NCBI GenBank assembly: GCA_029959085.1
Contig: JARWIR010000002.1
Span: 32,203,733 to 32,267,732, forward strand
DNA length: 64,000 nucleotides
Reading direction: 5' to 3'
From: Nemophila menziesii
Taxonomy: Eukaryota > Streptophyta > Magnoliopsida > Boraginales > Hydrophyllaceae
Made by a program: the position numbers and the translations under genes. Shown in pieces: positions 23,408-35,229 of the stretch (within the stretch, counting starts at the first letter, position 1; the number at the start of each line of letters is the position of its first letter). A model generated the notes under the pieces. That model saw nothing but the letters and a program-made list of their open reading frames with translations. It had not been told where the DNA came from and made no database searches.

Positions 23408-26249
23408 GTGTTTAATTCTTGGTCTCCGTTACCGGAGTCCGAGAGGAGCTTTAGAGTTTACAACAAACGTGTTCGTGAGGAAAGATTCTTGAGAAGACTA
23501 ATGGCAGCCCACCGAGACCCACCACTTGATGACCTCGGAGTAAATCCAAGAGGTCCACCACCACCACCACCTGGTGGAGGACAACACGGTGTACAACTAC
23601 CACAAGGAGGAGGTAATAGTCCAAACAATAATCAACAGAATCGAGTACAGCAAGACCTCCCTGGTTTTCATGTACCGTTTCATGTTCAACCAATCGGTTA
23701 CCGTCCTCCAGAGATCCAGAATATCAAATTTAGACCCGATCCGGGTATGCTTAGTCAATTTCAAAGTTTTGGACTCTACAGTGGTACAACAATTCAAGAT
23801 CCGGTAAGATCGATTCAGAAGTTCATGCAGATTTGTGATGCCTATATTACTCCTTGCATTACACGCGAGCAACTGTATTGTCATATGTTCTCGTTCTTCT
23901 TGACCAGTAGAGCTAGCGAATGGCTAGAAAGACAACCACCTGGAACAATTAATTCTTGGACAGAACTTCAAGCCGCGTTCTTTAACCGTTTTTATCCGAC
24001 GAGCATGAGACTCAAAGATCAAACCGAGCTTGCAAGATTTTGTCAAGAAGATGGAGAAACAGTAGGAGAGTCATGGACAAGGTTTCAACATAAATTAGCT
24101 AGATGTCCTCTCCATGGTTATACCCCCGCTCTACAACTTGCTATATTCTATGAAGGTCTTAATGATAAAGGTAGAGAGAAGGTGGATAACATTGGAAAGG
24201 GTATTTTGTGTCCATGAATCATAATGAAGCTTCCGATGTTTTGGAAAATATTATTGAACAAGAAAGGAGTTGGCCTTCAACGCGAGCTTCTATTGCAAAG
24301 ACCTGAGGAACGCTTCGTTTAGATGCAGAAACTGCGAACTCAGCTCAGATATCCGCGTTAGAAAATCAAATCAAAGAGCTGAAGTTAGAGATGCAAAAGA
24401 ATTTAGCCGCATCAAACGTTGTACAAGAAGCACAAGGTTGTCAACAATGTGGGGTTAATAATCATACATGGGAAGAGTGCGAATCAAATCCACAATATGT
24501 GTACTTTATATCCAACCGAGGAGGCTATCAATGGGGTAACCGAAATCATCCGGGTATGCAATATTCAAATCCACAAGGGGCCGCTAATACTGGTCATTAT
24601 CAACCCCGTCCCCAAAACAACTATTTCCAACCGAGAGGTCAGTACCAGAATCAATATCAAAATAGACCTGCTCCCCCCAACAACCTATTCAAGATGCCTA
24701 TACCGATTCGTTAGATCAGAAAGCTTTACCTCAGTATCCTCAAAAAGGATCTATGGATAATCAACAAATAATACAAATTTTGAACCGTTTGACCACGAAT
24801 ATGAGCGCTCAGGAAGAGAAAGTCCGAGGACAAGATGCCGCACTTCAGATTTTAGGTACTCAAGTAGAACAATTAAACAAAGTTCTAACAAATTTAATGG
24901 AACAGAAAGAAGTGAAGGCAATCGAAGGAGGTGATGACAATGTTGGGTTCGAAGCTTGCAAGGCTATTTGCTTTGAAATTGAAGAAGAAAAAGAGGAAGT
25001 ATCGCATGCTGCCGTTAGTGCCGTGGAAGTTCCGAGTACCGAAGAAGAACCAACCAAGTCTAGCCCCGTGGAATCTGACTGTTCTGAGGTTCATGTGGAG
25101 GACGATTCAGAGAAAGCCGAATTTATACAGCTGCTGAGGAAGATGCAAGAGGAGATTCGATCGGTTATGGATTATCAAGCTGAGCTAGATAGAGAGAAAG
25201 AAGTCTCCAAGGAGGACTCAAAGAATGAAGATGAAGTCGCACCTGCTGTGCAAGAAGAGAAAGAAGAAGAGAAGGTGGAATCGCCACCTATTGTTCAACC
25301 AGTGTCATCAACTGTTCCTGATACAAATCCTAAGGATGACACTGAACTCAAGACATTTGTAGAGGCATATACACCTGAAAATATCAACGCCCAAATGCTT
25401 GAGATTGCAAAGAAAGGACTTACACCGCAACAAGTTTTTACGCAAGTTATTCCTGAGAAAGAAGAGAGTGTAGAGATCCCAAGAGAGAACCTGAGAATTT
25501 CGAGAAGAAGTGAACCAGAGCTACCAACGAAGCTTAAAGATCCGGGAAGTTTTAACCTCCCTATTCAAATAAATGGTATGCTCAAGGTGAAAGCTATGTA
25601 CAATGTGGGTTCTGGTGTGAATCTTATGCCTAAATCCGTGTTCGAGAGACTTAGACTTCAGAAATCAGAGAAAAATCCAGTGAAGTTGCAGTTCGCTGAC
25701 AACTCAGTTAAAAGGACATGGGGAACAGTGGAGGACGTCTTAGTCCGTGCAGGTAATATCTCCATCCCTACTGACTTTGTTATACTTGAGTTTGATGCAG
25801 ATAAGCAGGTTCCAATCATACTTGGACGGCCTTTCATGGCCACAAGTCAAAGTGTCATCAACTTCCAAGAAGGGGCCATCACCCTTCATGCAAAGAATGT
25901 ATCTAAGACCTTCTATGTCTTGGGTAAGAAACCGAGGAAGTTATATCCCACCGTTCCTGTCATCCACAGCCTTTCACACCACAAAGTCCCTATTGAGAAG
26001 ATCCACTTAAAGCCTGTGGATACTGAGCCAAACATTGAGTTTGGGGTTGGCCATGAAGTTCTATGGAAAGCTCACAAACGCGAGAATAGGCCACGTAGTT
26101 TCAAAGACTCGTGGATGGGACCATTCATTGTCACTAAGGTTGTTTCAGCCAAGGTGATAGAAATTCAACCCAAAACGGGGATCAAGCGCAGATTAGTTGA
26201 CGTTCATAGCCTAACTCGTTGTTGGGGAGGCTATATTCGCAAATCTTGA
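23408..26249 (+). pseudogene. Gag-protease polyprotein of element B (two frameshifts, one stop)
   Basis: Same protein as in element A. The Gag domain is in 23408-24217, the zinc knuckle CQQCGVNNHTWEEC is near 24440, and the protease and C-terminal tail are in the long frame 24753-26249. Compared with A, one base is lost near 24205 and another near 24680, and there is a TGA at about 24303. The protease active-site Asp is changed to Asn (MYNVGSGVNLMP, near 25600, where A has MYDVGSG), so even the open part should be catalytically dead. The tail WMGPFIVTKVVSAKVIEI...HSLTRCWGGYIRKS resembles an integrase C-terminus fused straight to protease. The frame opens at GTG; the first in-frame ATG is near 23501. 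Confidence 0.88.
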
Positions 26250-26477
26250 TAAAGGTAACACGTCTAACTTTGAAAGACGTTAAATAAAAGTGCTGTACGG
26301 GAGACAACCCGCAATTTTTTATATTTTTATGTCTTTTACGTTTTTAGTTATGTTTAGTTTAGTTATTTTTAGTTGATATTGCATATTGGAGAAAGGTATT
26401 AGTGGTTTTTGATGCGTAGGTATTGAAGAAATCGAGTTAGGGAAGAAACAAAAAAATTCGGAAAGGATACACCATCT

Positions 26478-26770
26478 CTGCGGTATACCGCACCACAGCC
26501 GCGGTGTACCGCAGAGGAGAAAAACCCGTACCACGGGTAGGTGCCGCAGGTTTTATGCCGAGACGAGAAAATATCAAGCTGATGGGTCCGGTACACCGGA
26601 CCCTATATCGCGCCCTATACCGCACCCTATACCGCACGCCCAAAACCCGTGCCACGGGGTGCTACCACGGGTATTTTGCCGAAGCAAAAATTTTTCGAGC
26701 TACAGAAGCTACGGTACACACATGCGGTGTACCCATGTACCGCACCCATGCACTGCGCCGCGCCGCTGGA
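26478..26770 (+). repeat. CpG-rich palindrome cluster of element B (GCGGTATACCGC type)
   Basis: The perfect palindrome GCGGTATACCGC lies at 26480-26491 and its partner GCGGTGTACCGC at 26501-26512, with centres 21 bp apart. Decayed and partial copies follow (CCGGTACACCGG near 26588, TATACCGCAC repeated near 26605-26635, GCGGTGTACCC near 26724). The island is far more CpG-rich than its flanks. It lies between gag-protease and the second ORF, as in A. Confidence 0.8.
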
Positions 26771-27205
26771 GAGAGAAAGTTGCGAATTGGAGCTTATAAA
26801 AGAGGTATAGAGCTTATTATTCCGAATTTCTTAAACCTCAAGCCTCTTTCTCTTCTCCAAAACTCTCCCAACTCCATTAAAGCTCATAAAAACCTTCACC
26901 AATCATCAAAACACTAACCAATCATCAAGGAAAACACATCAAATCTTCTCTCCACATCATTACAAGAGAGATTCAAGCACCCAATCCTCACCAAATCCAT
27001 CAAATTGAAGAATCAAGAGCTTAAATTTTCAAAATTCATCCTACAATTTCTTAAATCCAAGCCAATCCATCAAGAATCCACCTCACCCACATAGAGATTC
27101 ATCATCAATTCACCTATCCTAAGCCAAATCAAGCTTGTTCAACCAAAAATTCACAAGTTCAAATTTCAAGGGTTGCTAAAGCTTTGAGTTGGGGGTTAAT
27201 TGAGG

Positions 27206-28408
27206 ATGACTAATAGAACAACAATATTAGCTAGCAAGAGGGAGGTGAAGAAGAGCAAGGTATTGGATCCAATCAAGAAGAAATCAAATAACAAAGGTTC
27301 TAGTTCTAAATCAAAGGGTAAAGACGATGTTGAAGATGGAGGTATAACTTTGTGTGATCGTAATGGTAAAAAGCTTTACTTTTATGCAAAGGAGAAAACA
27401 CAACTTCCACAAGGTCCTACACCCAAGGAGAAAGAGGAAGCTTCAAGGGACCTGAAAGCTTCTGCAGAGAAACAATTGAAAGAACTACCTTTTGCTTATG
27501 AGAAAGTATTCAAGGAAGAAGTTAGTACAGGAGAATACAAGAGATTCTTAGAGCTTGGTGCGAGATTGGGTTGGTCTACGTTCATGGTAAGACGTTCTGA
27601 ATTATGTCATGAATTAGTTTTGGAATTCTATTTAGGCCTCTTTAGCCGAGATAGTAAAAGTTGTGTTCCGATTAGAGGAAAGTTAGTTCCTTTCACAGTT
27701 GACGAGATTAGAAACCACTTCAAGTTTAAGAAATTGAAAGGTTGTTGCAAATTTGATGAAGCGGTTTCTAAACGAAAAATCTTTGATGAGGAACTACTTT
27801 TTGAGCATGTATTAGACAAGGAGAAAGTGCAATCACATAAGGGAGAATTGAAGGCACCTTGGCCTTACAAATATCTTCAAGCAGATGCGAGAATTTGGCA
27901 CAATTTCCTTATTCCTAATGTCTTTGGAAACACACGAACTTTGGATGTGACTATGAAGAACGCTCTACTGTTGGATTGTATTTTGAGAGGAGAAGAAGTA
28001 GATGCGGCACAGTTGATATATGAGGAGGTGATGCGATTTTCGGTCTCTCCTAAATCAGTTTATAATGTTAAATTTCCCACCATGATCACGTGTCTTGTGC
28101 GAAAAGCGAATGTTACATTGGGTGAAGAAGAGAAACTCGAGTTTAAAGTAGGTTATATTGATAATGCTTGGATCAAGGATATCTTTCGAAGAGCGGGTTC
28201 TACGCAAGTCCCGAAAGAAGAAGAAAAGGAGCAAAGTTGGCATGAGAAGATGGAGGAGCGTTTAACAAAATTCGAAGCAGCTCAAACTTCCTTAGTCAAT
28301 GATGTGGCACAAATCAACGCTAATCAAGTGCACATCATGAAACTCCTTGAGCAATTAACGAAAGATCCAGCAAATCCTACCTTGGATGTCAATGATGCGA
28401 GGCAATAA
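27206..28408 (+). CDS. Second ORF of element B: 'putative plant transposon protein' family
   Basis: The protein has 400 residues, and the ORF starts at ATG 27206 just after a GAGTTGGGGGTTAATTGAGG tract. The N-terminus is Lys/Ser-rich (about residues 1-90). The central domain (about 90-310) has LVLEFYLGLFS, VDEIRNHFKFKKLKG, DARIWHNFLIPNVFGNTR, NALLLDCILRGEEVDAAQL and KFPTMITCLVRKANV. The C-terminus (about 340-395) is probably coiled coil (HEKMEERLTKFEAAQ). The central pattern matches proteins annotated as putative plant transposon protein (Pfam Transposase_32 type), with no catalytic motif visible and no proven function that I know of. It occupies the env-like position of Athila elements. It is intact while gag-protease beside it is broken, which suggests later or separate constraint. 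Related ORFs are in C (16725) and H (52912). Confidence 0.78.
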   Translation: MTNRTTILASKREVKKSKVLDPIKKKSNNKGSSSKSKGKDDVEDGGITLCDRNGKKLYFYAKEKTQLPQGPTPKEKEEASRDLKASAEKQLKELPFAYEKVFKEEVSTGEYKRFLELGARLGWSTFMVRRSELCHELVLEFYLGLFSRDSKSCVPIRGKLVPFTVDEIRNHFKFKKLKGCCKFDEAVSKRKIFDEELLFEHVLDKEKVQSHKGELKAPWPYKYLQADARIWHNFLIPNVFGNTRTLDVTMKNALLLDCILRGEEVDAAQLIYEEVMRFSVSPKSVYNVKFPTMITCLVRKANVTLGEEEKLEFKVGYIDNAWIKDIFRRAGSTQVPKEEEKEQSWHEKMEERLTKFEAAQTSLVNDVAQINANQVHIMKLLEQLTKDPANPTLDVNDARQ

Positions 28409-28494
28409 GCCTCGAGAGTATGTTCTCTTTCTTCCTTACCATTTATGTAAATATGTTTATCTGCTAATTTTAATTTCTGTTTCGAGTCTTTTTC

Positions 28495-28514
28495 GAGTCG
28501 TGGGGACACGGCTC
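28495..28514 (+). other. Conserved hairpin 1 (element B copy)
   Basis: GAGTCGTG-GGGA-CACGGCTC is an 8-bp stem with one T.G pair, followed after eight bases by the polypurine-like GAGTTGGGGGTGTGGGG. Confidence 0.7.
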
Positions 28515-30182
28515 ATTTTTGAGTTGGGGGTGTGGGGATTCGTTGTCTCTCATCTCCATTTTTCTGTTTTTAGGTAGAAATTAAAATTTTTGATACATAG
28601 GAATTAGATGTAGAGTATGTTTAATAGCTTGAAAGCATAAGCTCAGTGAATTGATGATAGTAAGTAGTATGTTTATGAGCTATGTTATTTGTATGCTTTG
28701 AGTATTTGCAGGAAAACACACGTTGATAGTAAAGAAAAGATTAGTGAGCAATGCGATAGAAAGTATGTTCGATCTCATGGAACCTTGAAAGTGTGTAGGC
28801 CGTGAGATCCAAGCTAGTGGACAAAACCATTTGATGAAAGTGCTAAAGGTAAGAAAATAACGAAATTACATAGTGTAGAAAGTGCTAAATCTTCTGCTGT
28901 TGGATATCGAATTGTGAGGGGTGCTTAGCGAGGCATGGAAACTGCGACGGATTCAATTGCTAGAGGATCGACTGAAATGACTTCTTTATCAGGTAAATCA
29001 ACGGGGGATAAATAGTGTATCCGCAGGCCTTGCCCTAGCTACCGGATAAGCTACGGGTCCAGAAACCTTGGCTAATGTCACCCTAGGAAAGAAGCTGGGA
29101 TAGGAACTGTATCCTTTGCTTCTACTGCTGCTGGATCAACAACTGCATAATCGACAGAAAGAACTGGTACTGGATCGTTATTTTGATTTTATATGCTATA
29201 TCCTTCTCAGCCCCTTCTAGCCTTTCTAAAGCTTTTTATTGAAACACGTTATAAGCCATATCCCTTTAGATCATAGGACTTTTCCATAACCTGCACACGA
29301 ATCGCGATGCATAGACAGTTGTTTTAGAGCTTGAGTTTGGGGTGGTGGGTCCACCATTATGGGAATTGTTATTGGGATGGGATTTTTTAGCTTATTAATT
29401 GTGCTTTGTGCTTTATATTGATGATGATTCACAGATTTGTATTGTAACCCTTTGCCGGGGTAATAGTGAATGAAAAAGAAGCTACGAGCTAAATTTGCCA
29501 ACAAGGGCATTAAAAGAAAAAAATATATATATGAGAAAAATAGCGCGATATCTCAACATTAAAAGAGAGTCATAGCTAAAGAAATGGATTTGAAAGAAAA
29601 GAAAAAATATATATTCGGACCGGCAAAGTGGAATTTTTATGTGAACATCTTATGCTTTAATTGGGTTATTGGGGATGCTAAATTGAGCATCAAGGAATTC
29701 ATTGGGTTGAGTGAGAAACGTTTTATGAGAGTAACTCAAGCTCTAGGGCGATTCGTTGATGGCTAGTGAGGAGATAGCCAAAAGCTCACTCCAAATTATC
29801 CAAATATACTACCATACCGTCCCTAAGCCTAAATTACAACCTTAAAGACCTTTTGATTCTTTGCTATGTAATTGAGAAGTGATTGAGCCATTAGAGATTA
29901 GTTGAGTGGATCTTTGAATACTAGTGAAAGTCGATGAACAATCTATAGCTTCCTTGGGGAACTGAGTAAAGTCCCAATCCTTCTTACATTGCGAAACTAA
30001 TCTGATCTTGAACTCAAGCCGTGTTGATTGTGGATATGAGAAGTGTACAGGTATGTAGTTTATGAATATTATTGCATGAGTTGTTGCTTTAGGTTTATTC
30101 TATATATTCTGCTATGTTTTTCCCATTGTATTGAGAATTTTAGATTTGTGTGTTTATAGACTTCCCTTTGTTTTTATCTTTA
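28515..30182 (+). mobile_element. 3' non-coding region of element B
   Basis: No gene is seen. It is collinear with the same region in C, E, F and G, except for about 28862-29170. That stretch has no counterpart there, is richer in G+C, and reads like fragmentary coding sequence (IARGSTEMTSLSGKSTGDK in one frame). Another GAGTTTGGGGTGGTGGG tract lies near 29332. Confidence 0.6.
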
Positions 30183-30218
30183 TTGTATCGGGACGATACA
30201 ACTTTGAGTTGGGGGTCT
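30183..30218 (+). other. Conserved hairpin 2 and polypurine tract, element B
   Basis: TTGTATCG-GGA-CGATACAA (30183-30201) is a perfect 8-bp stem with a GGA loop. Two bases on begins the purine-rich TTTGAGTTGGGGGTCT, ending at the LTR boundary (30219). The tract is the expected plus-strand primer. In E the same hairpin has a different but still fully paired stem (57406-57424). Confidence 0.75.
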
Positions 30219-31756
30219 TGATGTCTCCTCATTTGTGATAGATTTATATTAGGATGAAACATCATTTTTAGTGATTTAGAAGTCATAATAGTCGATTTTC
30301 TTGAGAAATAGTGCACTTTCCTATTTTGAGTCTTGATTTAGTAAAATAATATTTTTAGAGCATATTGGATTTAATTGTTTATTTAGTGTGAAGCTTTAAA
30401 GATAATTATGGAGATTAATTAGATTCCAAGTCAAAGACTACAAGATATGGAAAGAGATTAGCATGGTAATTGGAGATAAGGAAACAAAAGCTAAAAATAT
30501 GGAAAAGGAAAAGCTACCTAAATCTGAAATTCTGCAGCACACGCCTAAAGAAGTGGTGATAACTCCAAGAAAGAAGCCGATTTTGGTAAATTCCTTTCAT
30601 AGGGACGTAGATAATTCGCTGAGGATTCTTTTGGTATATTATGGAGCAAAAACCGACCAATAACGAAGAAGATATGCTCAAAACAAGTCAGCAGAATTTA
30701 TCTTTATTTCCATACGAATTTGAGTTGGACTTGGAGTCCACTACTTTACCTCTCCCTCAAGAACACGAATTAGGTCTTCAAAACACCTATAAATACACCC
30801 TTATATCACTTGTAAATTATCCTTGCCTCATAGTAATTAGTTCTTAAGGTTTTATTCTTCCAGTTTATTGTAGAGTTTAAAATGATGTCTTTTGTAATTT
30901 CTTTTAGTTTATTTCCATCAGGTATGAACTAAACTTCCCATAGCTTGGGTTTTGCATCATGTATAAACTATGAATTCTAATTCTTCTATCTAAGTTTCTT
31001 TGGGAATTATATGTTTTAATCTGATATTAGCTTCTTACCTTTATATTTGTTTATGTGTTTTGATTTAATGACTGTTTTCCTTGCTAGTGCACGAGTATAG
31101 GATTACCTTAATAGTAGTTAGATGATCACCTTAGCTGGGTGTCTAATTATTGAAACACCACATAACGTCTAGTGTCCGATATTAGTCCTGACAAAACTGA
31201 TTCTAACTAGATAGTCATTAGGGTTTGTTTTAATCACCATATCACCAATTGATTGAATTGTTTGCTTAGGGCCTTAGTAGCGTTTGATAACCCTATTTGA
31301 AACAGCGTCTTGGTTGTGCCGTAGCCCCCTTAGTCGTTCTCAAGGTCTAAGGAATGGGAAATTAGAATCCTGACTAAGTATACAAGAGCTAATATTCTCC
31401 CTTATAAACTAGATCTAATAGAAAGAATTAGAAGGATTAGTGCATACTAGCAAAACCTAAGCTATATCTCTCATCTTATATTCTTTGTATTTTATTTATT
31501 GTCTTTATTTTCCTAGTTTTAATTCTCAATTTCGAATTCTACTCTCTTTAATTTATTGTCTTTTAATTATTTACTTTTACTCGTAATTTCTACCCACGTG
31601 ATTAACTCACTTAAGTCCCTGAGAACGAACTCAACTTATCAACTAAAACTTGCATACGTCCTGTAATACTTGCAGTACTGTGCCTGTCTAGGGTGAGATT
31701 GCGTAGTTTTCGAGACTTTATTTTATCTTATTTTTATCACACCCTAGGCGACACCA
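30219..31756 (+). repeat. 3' LTR of element B
   Basis: The LTR is 1538 bp, starts TGATGTCTCC and ends GGCGACACCA. It is the same length as the LTR of A and closely similar along its length. The sequence right of it (AAGCG...) is unrelated. Confidence 0.88.
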
Positions 31757-32496
31757 AAAGCGTTACATGAGAATGGTTTTATTTATATAAACATCATAAT
31801 AAGGGCCACGTGAAATGGTATGACGTATATTTTTGAAGCTGACTGGAATGAGACAATGGTATAGATGGATAACCACCTAGAGGATGTAGATGAATCTTCC
31901 CGAAATATAATGGAAGGGCAGAACTCTAATATTATAATAGCTTGGGACACATCCTTTACTCATAAAGCGGAAACAATAGGCATCTAGAATGTCAAGGATT
32001 AGGACGAGACAGTACTATCACGAGCGTATTTCAGTTTCTCAACCACATAGGGTTAATCATGTGCGGTTTTAGAGAATTTGGAATCCTGTAAAGGTTTTCC
32101 TGATGTAAGACAACAATTTTTTCTAACAATCTTGAAGTATTCTAAGGTATTGGGTCACCGTCAGCGGCAATGTTGGTCAGTACAACCATTAGTGAAAAAG
32201 ATAGTGGAGGTAACATAAATAATAACTTATGTTCCGTTCCATTACCTCCCTAGACGTTTCAGTGTCCACGTTGATCCTATTGCTAGAGATGTTAAGGGAA
32301 GTGGAGAGTTTGGACGACCATCATGTAGAGACACGATTCTCAAGACTAAAAATATGTTGATTCATCCATCTGAATTTAGGTGCCTTTTTAAATTGAGAAA
32401 TTAAAATGATCTTTTTTTGTTCCAAGAAAAAAAATGATTTGTAGGATGTTTTTTATCCTTTATGAATAGTCTTGAAGGCTGAGCAACAAGAAGTTG
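31757..32496. other. Unassigned flank between element B and the LINE remnant
   Basis: There is no reading frame I can support. The sequence has mixed coding-like and AT-rich patches. It could be decayed LINE or host sequence. Confidence 0.3.
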
Positions 32497-34529
32497 ATAT
32501 ATTCTGTGATATAATGAACTAATATAGCATAGCTACAGGTCAAACTATGAATTTGAACAAAAGTGGAGCTATGTTTGGAATAAACACACCTAATGACCTG
32601 ATACACCAATTAATAAATATGCTTAGAATAAATAAGCTAAATAATTTGGGGAAATACCTAGGATTACCTACAGATTGGGGTAGAGCGAAAGTTAAAGCTT
32701 TAAATTGGATGGTAGAAAGAATAGAAAAGAAAATGGAAACTTGGAGTACAAATTTTCTCTCTGAAAGAGGGCACGAAATCCTTATTAAACCAATTATTAA
32801 TGCAATACCTTCATATACTATGGCAACCTTTCATATCCTAAAATCCACCTGTGAAAAAATAAACTCTTTAATAGCTAAATTTTGGTGGAATAGACAAGGA
32901 AAAAAGTACAATGGATGCAATGGGAAGAGATGATAATAAATAAAAAAGAAGGGGGTATAGGGTTTAGGGACATGCAAGCCATGAACACAGCTTTACTAGC
33001 TATGAGTGCTTGGAGAGTCCTAAAAAACCCTAACTCCCTTCTCGCAAAACTGTATAAAGGAGTTTACCATAAAAATGTAATTTTCATGAAGCACAATTGG
33101 GTTATCATCCCTCGTGGGGGGTGGAGAAGTATAATACATGGGAGAAACAGTTTTAATAAAGAAATAAAATGGAATATTGGGGATGGTAATACTGTAAATA
33201 TATGGAATGACAGTTGGGCCCCAAGTAAAAACCTAATACAAAACGTGTACAATAAACCTTATAAATGAGTTTATGAGCTGATCTACAAAAATACAAATAT
33301 TTGGGATGCAAATAAAATACAAGAATGTTGCAATGAAGAAGATAAACAAACTATTCTCAGTATAATGTTACCACTAAACACACATCAGGATGAGGCATAT
33401 TGGCCTCACTCTAGTGATGGTAATGTCACTTCTAAAGGTATGTATCATTTTCTAAAAGAACAAGATATGCAGATTAGTAAAAGTATAAATGATAAATTAC
33501 CATCTACTTCATATAAAAAACCAAAAAAACTGTGGGATGTTATATGGGGCCTTAATATACCAAAAAAAAAAAAAAATCCTCTGGAAAGCTTGTAAAGAGG
33601 GCTTACCTATTGAAACAAACAAAGTAAAACTGCTATTTGTGGGGTTTGTAACTTAGAAGTAGAAACTACAGAACATGTTCAAATGGAATGCTCTTAGGCA
33701 AGAGCAACGTGGCTAAACTCGACTATGCAACTCTTGACTAAGAATGAAGGTACAAACAGATTTGAAAAGTGGCTTTAATCTGAGCCAAATACCTGATGAG
33801 TCAATGAGAGGTCTAGTAGAAAAAATTGCTTTCTTAACGTGGTTTATATGAAAGGCGAGAAACAATTACCTTTTTAATGGGGGTAAAACCCGACCCAATT
33901 TACACAAACAAACAAGCAAAAGAGGCCTATGATGAATATATTTTAGCAAATATACCTGAGGCAAATCCCCAAGAATATTTACAAGTAAAAACTAAAAATA
34001 CGCAACAAGGAACAACATAGGTACAAAAAGAGGCACAAACAGGTATGAAAGCCCAACTTAGAGAAATTAGTAATAGTAATCAAAATGCACTCTTTGATAA
34101 AATTACAAAACCCACTCTAATTATTAACACTAATGCTTCTTTTGATAATAATCTAAAAGCAGCAGCGGCGTGTATTATTAGAGATGAACAGGGGACTTTT
34201 GTACACGGAGCAACATGGACTTTTTTTGTAGTAACAACGTTGAAGAAGCGGAAGCTATTGGGATTCGCAACTCAATTCTTACGGCGAGGATGTATCAAGA
34301 ACATGCTATCAGGCTTGCAAATGTCTACAAAAATGTTATTGATCAGCTTCAACACAAGAATGAGTTGTATAACCAAAAGACTTCTATTTTTATTTATGAT
34401 TGTAATATTTTAGCAGGTAAACAATTTAAGTTCTTCCATGTGGGAAGAAAAAACAACTCTATAACAGATTGGGTTGCTAAGCAAATGCTAAAAGGCAATT
34501 TGCTTGGTACCTTCTCCCCAATTGGCTAG
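32497..34529 (+). pseudogene. L1-type LINE remnant: reverse transcriptase end, zf-RVT, RNase H
   Basis: Pieces in several frames follow the usual plant LINE ORF2 order. 32547-32933 gives the late reverse-transcriptase region (LGKYLGLPTDWGRAKVKALN, FLSERGHEILIKPIINAIPS, INSLIAKFWWNRQGKK). 32915-33268 continues with GGIGFRDMQAMNTALLAMSA and the KEIKWNIGDGNTVNIWNDSW block. 33365-33595 is the zf-RVT region (WPHSSDGNVTSKGMYHFL, KLWDVIWGLNIPKK). 34045-34529 is an RNase H-like domain with INTNASFD where an Asp is expected, ending KNNSITDWVAKQMLKGN. Frameshifts and stops throughout show it is dead. It lies just upstream of the host gene, on the same strand. Confidence 0.85.
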
Positions 34530-34850
34530 CCTCATTCAAGCTAATGTTCCTTCTAGGGGCATTTGTTAGACTATATCTTTTGTAACCGTGGTTATGTTTC
34601 TATTTATATATTATGCTTTCGACAATTTTTTTTTTTAATCTCATTGGAGTCAAAATGACTCCGAGTCCAAAGTGACTCTCTCATGTATTCAATTTTTTTT
34701 TTTTTTGACGCAATAGTCTAATTTAAGTATTTTAAATATTTTTAACTTTTTTTTTAGGAAATGGTAAAATGTGAAGTAAATGGATTAATATGGTATTAAT
34801 TTTTAAACCCAGAAATACATTTGGCAAAAAAATCGTAGGGTATTTTCGGT
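34530..34850. other. Gap between LINE remnant and host gene promoter
   Basis: Poly-T runs (near 34627 and 34690) and a pair of short inverted phrases (GGAGTCAAAATGACTCC near 34645) are visible. I see no gene. Confidence 0.4.
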
Positions 34851-35229
34851 ACATATAAATACACACCACTCTGCGTCCCTTCATATCTGTGCGAGGGCTC
34901 GTCATTGGTTCGATTCCTGAGAAAACCCTAAAATTCTTCATCTCCTCTCTATCTCTCTTTAAATTGGGTAGAATCACAAACTAAATTACGTTTGAATATT
35001 CGTATCTCTCTCTATATATAATCATATATACGGATGCGGGTAAAATTATGTTTTCTGTTTTGTGAATCTAAATACTAGTTTGCAAAAGATTCACATTCGA
35101 ATCGGTGGAAATCTTGATATATCTTGGTGTTGATTTATATTAGATCTAGCAATTAATTTATCGAGAAGGAGCGATTTTGGTATATTGGTGCTTTTGTTTT
35201 CAAAAGAAGGTGGGATTAACGAAGAGGCA
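34851..35229 (+). promoter_or_regulatory. Putative core promoter and 5' UTR of the PHD/GNAT gene
   Basis: A TATA-like ATATAAATA at about 34854-34862 is followed, 30-40 bases on, by a pyrimidine-rich CCACTCTGCGTCCCTTC stretch that could hold the transcription start. CT-rich 5' UTR sequence (CTCCTCTCTATCTCTCTTT near 34942) leads to the first ATG at 35230. A 5' UTR intron cannot be excluded. Confidence 0.45.

Larger units (their letters stand above)
23172..31756 (+). mobile_element. Element B: non-autonomous Athila/Tat-like element, sister of A
   Basis: Order: last 86 bp of a 5' LTR (23172-23257), primer site (23264), gag-protease (23408-26249, broken), palindrome cluster (26478-26770), intact second ORF (27206-28408), hairpin 1 and a polypurine-like tract (28495-28540), about 1.6 kb non-coding, hairpin 2 and polypurine tract (30183-30218), full 3' LTR (30219-31756). 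The retained 5' LTR end is identical to the end of the 3' LTR as far as I compared. No reverse transcriptase or integrase core is present. Confidence 0.88.

Noticed and set aside
23597..23884. Antisense frame over gag, also present in element A (3818-4102)
   Set aside because: It is preserved only because the sense Gag domain is conserved; it has no start context or known similarity.
26504..26917. A 137-codon frame through the palindrome cluster of B (and 689-1240 in A)
   Set aside because: The frame is open only because the GC-rich cluster has few stops. Peptides repeat the DNA motif (YRTLYRALYRT) and have no conserved start.
34215..34529. Independent small gene with RNase H-like sequence
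   Set aside because: It continues the LINE remnant from 32497 in order and sense, with an altered catalytic residue.
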